A stretch of DNA of 64,000 nt. Source: Kitasatospora humi. Its GTDB lineage: Bacteria > Actinomycetota > Actinomycetes > Streptomycetales > Streptomycetaceae. This document shows positions 57,572-64,000 of this stretch, one piece after another; position 1 is the first letter of the stretch, and each line of letters begins with the position of its first letter. Position numbers and translations under genes: made by a program. Below the pieces are notes generated by a model that did not search any database, was not told the DNA's origin, and saw only the letters and a program-made list of their open reading frames with translations. The stretch lies in contig NZ_JAJJPA010000035.1 in the NCBI RefSeq assembly GCF_020907985.1, positions 1 to 64,000 of the forward strand, given 5' to 3'.

Positions 57572-57735
57572 TGTTAGGGTGCCGCGGTCGGACACCTGCA
57601 CGATCATGCGGGTATCCGGCAGCGCGCCAGGCAGCGAAGCCGGTGGGCCCGTGCACGCGGGCGAGTCCGGCGCTGTCCCGCAACTGTGAGGGCCCCGTCC
57701 CGGGGGCCGAGCCAGGCCGCCTCCTGCCGCGTTAC
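57572..57735 (+). ncRNA. Cobalamin riboswitch
   Basis: The conserved blocks occur in order: gaagccggtg (57636-57645), gtccggcgctgtcccgcaac then tgtga (57665-57689) and the B12-box segment gccaggccgcctcctgcc (57711-57728). Adenosylcobalamin binding normally shuts off downstream expression, here a BtuFCD-type importer starting 105 bases later. The 5' boundary is approximate. Confidence 0.93.
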
Positions 57736-57839
57736 GACATCGACCCTCGTGGGCAAGGGCGATCCGTCTTTGTCGGTGCGCGCTCGCCCCGGCCGATCAC
57801 GGGTCGGCCCTGCCCCGCCCTCACGGGAGGAAGTGGCGC

Positions 57840-58850
57840 ATGGCGCACCACCCTGACCAGCTCCGGCCGCTCCGGCGCACGCCGCTCGTCCGTGCCCTGT
57901 CGACGGCGACCGCCATCGTCGCGGCCACGGCCGTCCTCGCCGGCTGCGGCAGCTCCAAGAGCTCCGGCGGCAGCGCCTCGTCCGCCACGCCCTCCGCGTC
58001 GGCCGCCGCCGCGTCGTTCCCGGTCACGGTGAGCACCGCGAACGGCGGCGTCACCATCAAGAGCCAGCCGCAGCACATCGTCTCGCTCTCCCCGACGGCG
58101 ACCGAGGACCTGTACGCGGTGGGGGCCGGCAAGCAGGTCGTTGCGGTGGACTCGACCTCCAACTACCCCTCCGGTGTTCCGAGTTCCAGCCTCAGCGGGC
58201 TGACCCCCAACATCGAGGCGATCGTCAAGTACAACCCGGACCTGGTCATCGCCTCGCAGGACACGGGCGGGCTGGTCGCCGGACTCACCAAGCTCGGCGT
58301 GCCGGTGCTGATCGAGCCCGCGGCGGCCAAGCTCGACGACGCCTACCAGCAGATCGACCAGATCGGCCAGGCCACCGGCCACGCCGCTCAGGCCGCGCAG
58401 ACGGTGTCCGACATGAAGTCGCAGATCGCCGCCACGGTCAAGGAGGCCGGGACCACCCACGCGAACCTGAACTACTTCTACGAGGTGAGCGCCAACCCCT
58501 ACTACTCGGCGACCTCCTCGACCTTCTTCGGACAGGTCGTCTCGCTGTTCGGTCTGAAGAACATCGCCGACGCCGCGGACAAGGCCTCCGACGGCGGGTA
58601 CCCCCAGCTGGCCCAGGAGTACATCGTCTCGGCGCAGCCGAAACTGATCTTCCTCTCGGACAACGCGGCCTCCGACGGCGGGCAGAGTCCCGCGATCGTC
58701 GCGGCACGGCCCGGCTGGGCGGGCATCCCGGCGGTGAAGAACGGTCAGGTCATCGGCCTGGACGACGACATCGCCTCCCGCTGGGGCCCGCGCCTGCCCG
58801 AGCTGGTCAAGGAGATAGCTCAGGCGGTCGAGAAGGCGCCCGCGCAGTGA
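57840..58850 (+). CDS. btuF: ABC transporter substrate-binding lipoprotein, vitamin B12 type (BtuF-like)
   Basis: 336 residues. A signal peptide ends in the lipobox VLAGCGSS (Cys at ~37), followed by a Ser/Ala linker and a class III periplasmic-binding fold: QHIVSLSPTATEDLYAVGAG (~80-99), YNPDLVIASQDTGGLVAGL, LGVPVLIEPAA, the long connecting helix AAQTVSDMKSQIAATVKEAG and FFGQVVSLFGLKNIAD. BtuF/FhuD proteins bind cobalamin or siderophores; the cobalamin riboswitch upstream decides for cobalamin. ggagg lies about 10 bases before the ATG at 57840. First gene of a three-gene transporter operon. Confidence 0.9.
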   Translation: MAHHPDQLRPLRRTPLVRALSTATAIVAATAVLAGCGSSKSSGGSASSATPSASAAAASFPVTVSTANGGVTIKSQPQHIVSLSPTATEDLYAVGAGKQVVAVDSTSNYPSGVPSSSLSGLTPNIEAIVKYNPDLVIASQDTGGLVAGLTKLGVPVLIEPAAAKLDDAYQQIDQIGQATGHAAQAAQTVSDMKSQIAATVKEAGTTHANLNYFYEVSANPYYSATSSTFFGQVVSLFGLKNIADAADKASDGGYPQLAQEYIVSAQPKLIFLSDNAASDGGQSPAIVAARPGWAGIPAVKNGQVIGLDDDIASRWGPRLPELVKEIAQAVEKAPAQ

Positions 58851-58866
58851 CGGACGGCGGACACCA

Positions 58867-59901
58867 GTGGTGAGCGGTGGCCGGTCGCGCGCTCGCACCG
58901 TGCGTGCCTACGGCTTCGCGGTGGCCTTCCTGGCCGCCGCGGTGCTGGTCGGCGCGATGGCGGGGGCGGCGGACCTCAACCCGCTCGGGACGGCCGCCGC
59001 CCTGCTGGACCGGCTGCCGTTCGTGCACCTGTCCTCGGGGCTCGGCCCGTTGGACCGTGCGGTGCTCTTCCAGATCCGGCTGCCGCGCGTGGTGCTGGGG
59101 GCGCTGGTCGGCGGGGCGCTGTCGCTGGCCGGCGCGGGCTACCAGGGCGTGTTCCGCAACCCCCTGGTCGACTCCTCGCTGCTGGGCTCGTCGGCGGGTG
59201 CCGGACTCGGCGCCACGATCGCCATCGTCCACCTGGGCACCTCGTCACCGGCGGCCTTGCCGGTGGCCGCGTTCGTCGGGTCGCTGGCGGGCGTCGCCGT
59301 CGCCTACCTGGCCGGCGCCGCGGGCGGCCCGGGCACCTCGACGCTGCTGCTGGCCGGGCTGGCGGTGTCGATGTTCCTGACCGCCGTCCAGACCTACCTG
59401 CTGCAGCGCTCCACCCAGGACATCCAGCGGGTCTACTCCTGGCTGCTGGGCTCGCTGTCCGCCGCCACCTGGCACCAGACCGGGCAGATCCTGCCCTACC
59501 TCGCGGTCGCCGTCACCGTCGTGCTGCTGCACGGGCGCCACCTCGACGTGCTGTCCGTCGGCGACGAGGAGGCCCGTTCCCTGGGCATGCACCCGGGGCG
59601 GATCAGGCTGGTCGTCGTGGCCGGCTGCGCGCTGGCCGCGGCCGGTGCCGTGGCGGTGAGCGGGCTGATCGGCTTCGTCGGGATCATCGTGCCGCACGCG
59701 GTGCGCCGGCTGGCCGGGTCCTCCTACCGGCGGGTCCTGCCGCTCTCCATGCTCTTCGGCGCCGGCTTCCTGGTGCTCGCCGACACGCTCGCCCGCACCG
59801 TGGTGGCGCCGGCCGAGCTGCCCATCGGCGTCGTCACCGCGCTGATCGGCTCACCGGCGTTCATCTGGATCCTGCGCTCCACCCGCTCGGTGCGCACATG
59901 A
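58867..59901 (+). CDS. btuC: FecCD-family ABC permease, vitamin B12 importer (BtuC-like)
   Basis: 344 residues with about ten membrane helices. FQIRLPRVVLGALVGGALSL (~63-82), AGAGYQGVFRNPLVDSSLLG (~83-102), RVYSWLLGSLSAATW and the ATPase-coupling loop SVGDEEARSLGMHPGRIR (~235-252), then GLIGFVGIIVPHAVRRLAG (~268), are FecCD landmarks. It forms the membrane channel with the BtuF-like and BtuD-like neighbours. The GTG at 58867 is used; the adjacent GTG at 58870 is equally good. It ends with an ATGA overlap with the ATPase gene. Confidence 0.92.
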   Translation: MVSGGRSRARTVRAYGFAVAFLAAAVLVGAMAGAADLNPLGTAAALLDRLPFVHLSSGLGPLDRAVLFQIRLPRVVLGALVGGALSLAGAGYQGVFRNPLVDSSLLGSSAGAGLGATIAIVHLGTSSPAALPVAAFVGSLAGVAVAYLAGAAGGPGTSTLLLAGLAVSMFLTAVQTYLLQRSTQDIQRVYSWLLGSLSAATWHQTGQILPYLAVAVTVVLLHGRHLDVLSVGDEEARSLGMHPGRIRLVVVAGCALAAAGAVAVSGLIGFVGIIVPHAVRRLAGSSYRRVLPLSMLFGAGFLVLADTLARTVVAPAELPIGVVTALIGSPAFIWILRSTRSVRT

Positions 59902-60695
59902 CAACCGTCACCGGGAGCGGGCTCGACGTGGCCGGGCTCGACGTCGACCTGGACCGTACCCCCGTGGTCCGCTCGGTCTCCTGCGCGGTCGCCCCCGGCG
60001 GCTGGCTGGCCCTGATCGGCCCCAACGGCGCCGGCAAGTCGACCCTGCTGCGCGCCATCGCGGGCCTCCTCCCGCACCGCGGCACCGTGCACGTCGACGG
60101 TACCGACGTCACCCGCCTGCGCACCCGCGACCGGGCCCGCCTGATCGCCTACGTGCCGCAGACCCCGGTCCTGCCACCGGACATGACGGTCCGGGATTAC
60201 GTGCTGCTGGGCCGCACCCCGCACCTCGGCTACCTCGCCAACCCCGGCGAGCACGACCGCCGGGCCGCGGCGAAGACCCTGGGCGCCCTCGACCTCGGCC
60301 ACTACGCCGACCGCCGCCTGGCCGCGCTCTCCGGCGGTGAACGGCAACGCGCCGCGCTCGCCCGGGCCCTGGCGCAGGAACCCCGGCTGCTGCTGCTCGA
60401 CGAACCCACCTCGGCGCTGGACCTCGGACACCAGCAGCACGTCCTGGACCTGGTGGACGAACTGCGCGGCTCCCGGCGCCTGACCGTGGTCACCACCCTG
60501 CACGACCTGACCACCGCCGCCCAGTACGCCGACCGGCTGGTCCTGCTGGACGGCGGACGGGTCGTGGCGAGCGGCACGCCCGCGGAGGTCATCACCCAGG
60601 ACGTGATCGCCCGGGTCTACGCGGCCCGGGTGTCGGTGACCACGGACACCGACGGCCGCCCCGTGGTCACCCCGCTGCGCGGCAGTCGGGCCTGA
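59898..60695 (+). CDS. btuD: ABC transporter ATPase, vitamin B12 importer (BtuD-like)
   Basis: 265 residues. Walker A ALIGPNGAGKSTLLRAIAGL (~36-55), Q-loop IAYVPQTPVLPPDMTV, signature ALSGGERQRAALARALAQEP (~142-161), Walker B LLLLDEPTSALDLGHQQHVL and the switch TLHDLTTAAQYADRLVLLDG. This is the FecE/BtuD type of heme/B12/siderophore ATPase. The overlap with the permease gene and the upstream cobalamin riboswitch assign it to B12 uptake. Confidence 0.93.
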   Translation: MTTVTGSGLDVAGLDVDLDRTPVVRSVSCAVAPGGWLALIGPNGAGKSTLLRAIAGLLPHRGTVHVDGTDVTRLRTRDRARLIAYVPQTPVLPPDMTVRDYVLLGRTPHLGYLANPGEHDRRAAAKTLGALDLGHYADRRLAALSGGERQRAALARALAQEPRLLLLDEPTSALDLGHQQHVLDLVDELRGSRRLTVVTTLHDLTTAAQYADRLVLLDGGRVVASGTPAEVITQDVIARVYAARVSVTTDTDGRPVVTPLRGSRA

Positions 60696-60720
60696 CGCCC
60701 GGCGGCGGCGCACCCGGCGC

Positions 60721-60908
60721 CGGCGGACATCCGGGCGCTGCCATGACGCCGCAGGTCCGACCGTCGGGCACTCCGGGCGCTGCAGTGACGCCGCAGGTCC
60801 GACCGGCGGACACCCGGGTGCTGCCGTGACGCCGCAGGTCCGACCGTGGGGCACTCCGGGTGCTGCCGTGACGCCGCAGGCCCGACCGTGGGGCACTCCG
60901 GGCGCCGC
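60721..60908. repeat. Tandem repeats of about 42 bp between btuD and mutA
   Basis: Four units starting at 60745, 60787, 60828 and 60870 begin gacgccgcaggtccgaccg or a close variant, with periods 42, 41 and 42; a partial copy precedes them (60721-60744) and the last is cut at about 60908. Copies differ at a few positions (gtcgggcactcc, ggcggacacccg). There are no unique spacers and the 41-base period breaks any reading frame, so the block is non-coding. Confidence 0.85.
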
Positions 60909-60980
60909 GGAGTGCAGCGAGTTCGACGTCACACGCCCAGGGCCTGCAGGAACCCGGCTGACGGGCATTAACCTTCCGCT

Positions 60981-62860
60981 ATGACGGTCCTGCCCCAAGG
61001 GCTCCCCCTGGCCGCCGAGTTCCCGGACACCACCCGAGAGCGATGGCAGCACCTCGTCGAAGGCGTCCTGCGCAAGTCCGGCGCGCAGGACGTCGCCGGC
61101 GTACAGGCCGAGGAAGCCCTCTCCACCGAACTCCAGGACGGACTGCGCGTCCGCCCGCTGTACACCGCCGAGGACAGCTCGGCCGCGCCCGGCTACCCGG
61201 GCTTCCCGCCGTTCGTCCGGGGCGGCCGGCCTCAGGGCTCGGCGGTGTCGGGCTGGGACGTGCGCCAGCGCCACGCCGACCCGGACCCCCGACGGGCCAA
61301 CGAGGCCGTGCTCGCCGACCTGGAGAACGGGGTGACCTCGCTCTGGCTGGAGGTGGGCGGAGCCGGTCTTCCGGTGGCGGCGCTGCCGGACGTCCTTGCG
61401 GGCGTCTACCTCGACCTGGCTGCCGTCGTCCTCGACGCCGGCACCGAAACCGGTGACGCGGCGGAGCAGTTGCTGCGGTTGTACGCGGAGCGCGGTGTGC
61501 CTGCCGAGGCTGCGGCCGGCAACCTCGGCGCGGACCCGCTCGGCCTGCTCGCCCGGACCGGCAAGGATGCCGACACCGATGCGCAGCTCCTGGAGGCCGC
61601 CGCGCTGGCCGGCCGCTGCGCGGAGGGCTACCCGGGCCTGCGCGCCCTGACCGTCGACGCCCTCGGCTACCACGAGGCCGGTGCCTCCCCGGCCCAGGAA
61701 CTGGGTTGCTCGCTCGCCACCGCGGTCGCCTACCTGCGCGAACTCACCGCCGCCGGGCTGACGGTCGACGCCGCCTGCGCGCAGCTGGAGTTCCGCTACG
61801 CCGCCGACGGCGACCAGTTCCTGACCATCGCCAAGTTCCGCGCGGCCCGGCGCCTGTGGGCCCGGGTGGCGCAGCTGTGCGGGGCCTCGCCGCAGGCCGC
61901 GGCGCAGCGCCAGCACGCCGTCACCTCCAGCGTGATGATGACCGAGCGCGACCCGTGGGTGAACATGCTGCGCACCACGGTCGCCTGCCTGGCCGCCGGG
62001 GTCGGCGGCGCCGACGCGGTCAGCGTGCTGCCCTTCGACAGCGCGGTCGGGCTCCCGGACGCCTTCGCCCGGCGGATCGCCCGCAACACCCAGGCGATCC
62101 TGCTGGAGGAGTCCAACCTGGCCCGGGTCATCGACCCGGCCGGCGGCTCCTGGTACGTCGAGCAGCTCACCGACGAACTGGCCCGGGCCGCCTGGGCGTG
62201 GTTCCAGGAGCTCGAGCGGGCCGGCGGCCAGCGCGCCGCCCTCGTCTCCGGTCTGGTCGGCGAGCGGATCGCCGACACCTGGGCCGAGCGCTCCACCGCC
62301 CTCGCCCGCCGCCGCGAACCCATCACCGGCGTCAGCGAGTTCCCCCACCTCCACGAGCAGCCGCTGCTCCGCACGGCGGCACCCGCGCCGCTCGGCGGCG
62401 GGCTGCCCCGGGTCCGGCGGGCCGAGGCGTTCGAGGCGCTGCGCTCCCGCTCCGACGCGCACCTGGCCGGCCACGGCGCGCGCCCGCGCCTGTTCCTGGC
62501 CGCGCTCGGGCCGGCGGCCGCCCACACCGCGCGGTCCTCGTTCGCCGGCAACCTCTTCCAGGCGGGCGGCATCGAGACCACGCTGGCCGAAGGCGTCGAA
62601 CCGGCCGCGCTGGCCGAGGCGTTCGCCGCCAGTGGCGCGACCGTGGCGTGCCTGTGCTCCAGCGACCGGCTCTACGCGGAGCACGCCAAGGCGGTGGCGG
62701 CCGCGCTGAAGGCCGCCGGTGCCCGGCGGGTGCTGCTGGCGGGCCGCCCCGGCGAGCTGCGGGAGGCCCTCGAACGGGCCGGGGTGGACGAGTTCGTGTT
62801 CGCGGGCGGCGACGCGGTCGCGCTGCTGTCCGCGCTCCTCGATGAGATCGGAGTGGCCCG

Positions 62861-62864
<4 letters not shown>
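60981..62864 (+). CDS. mutA: Methylmalonyl-CoA mutase small (beta) subunit
   Basis: 627 residues, the usual length of actinobacterial MutA. LPLAAEFPDTTRERWQHLVE, LEDGLRVRPLYTAEDS-like sequence (~50-65) and GYPGFPPFVRGGRPQGS (~71-87) begin the TIM-barrel region; NTQAILLEESNLARVIDPAG and GSWYVEQLTDELARAAW (~375-410) match the mutase core. The C-terminal flavodoxin-like part lacks the DxHxxG cobalamin-binding motif, as the small subunit does. It pairs with MutB (GTGA overlap at 62861) to interconvert methylmalonyl-CoA and succinyl-CoA; in polyketide producers this supplies extender units. The ATG at 60981 is the first start after the repeats. Confidence 0.93.

Positions 62865-64000
<1,136 letters not shown>

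Noticed and set aside
60721..60908. CRISPR array
   Set aside because: The repeats are contiguous and diverged, with no unique spacers, and there are no cas genes in the window.
59724..62684. A 986-codon minus-strand frame across btuC, btuD and mutA
   Set aside because: It has no recognisable domain and runs through the 42-bp repeats; the plus strand carries intact transporter and mutase motifs.

Overview
The window is about 72% G+C (judged by eye) with actinobacterial gene organisation: GTG starts, ATGA/GTGA stop-start overlaps, a modular type I PKS, SpoIIE/STAS signalling, RheA-Hsp18 heat shock and Zur-type ribosomal paralogues. It most likely comes from a Streptomycetaceae chromosome (Streptomyces or Kitasatospora). 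I see no tRNA, rRNA, insertion sequence, phage gene or CRISPR array.

Layout. (1) 1-11166, minus: the N-terminal part of a modular PKS, docking helix-KS-AT-KR*-ACP-KS-AT-KR-ACP-KS-(AT, cut by the window edge); the first KR has lost its catalytic Tyr. (2) 11595-19845, all minus: a DUF1707 protein, an AtsK-like alkylsulfatase dioxygenase, an SDR/DUF2867 protein, a STAS protein, a winged-helix regulator and two SpoIIE-type phosphatases. (3) 20164-31703: a compact biosynthetic cluster. An ATP-grasp ligase and an MFS exporter run leftward; acylating aldehyde dehydrogenase, DmpG-type aldolase, JmjC/cupin oxygenase, alpha-oxoamine synthase, CitE-type aldolase, ornithine-cyclodeaminase-like dehydrogenase, a second ATP-grasp ligase and a MaoC dehydratase run rightward with mostly overlapping starts. 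Aldolase + dehydratase + dehydrogenase + glycine-C-acetyltransferase-like PLP enzyme + ATP-grasp ligase is the published logic for ketomemicin-type pseudopeptides (carbonylmethylene in place of an amide). The extra aldehyde dehydrogenase/aldolase pair, the oxygenase and the second ligase make this a candidate undescribed variant. (4) 31753-43986: aminopeptidase P, an MFS protein, a membrane protein, a cupin, a PadR-ABC-FtsX operon with a clear operator, hsp18/rheA with a textbook RheA operator, a second PadR-like regulator divergent from a methyltransferase, and a small alpha/beta-barrel protein. (5) 44203-47088: a large sensor phosphatase.

(6) 47219-55480 looks like a zinc-limitation island: zinc-free L33 and L31, a CobW/ZNG-type GTPase, a P-loop-less CobW paralogue and a methyltransferase, with two closely matching Zur-like boxes (before rpmG and before the methyltransferase). 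An operon of three PLP enzymes follows (Y4yA-type, cysteine-synthase/rhodanese fusion, SufS-like), with a weaker third box upstream. (7) 55615-64000 is a Ni/Co and vitamin B12 region: ArsR repressor divergent from a NiCoT permease, a cobalamin riboswitch leading a BtuFCD-type ABC transporter, a block of 42-bp tandem repeats, then mutA and the start of mutB, whose product needs the cobalamin being imported and interconverts succinyl-CoA and methylmalonyl-CoA.

Assignments come from reading translated sequence and remembered family motifs; no database search was run.
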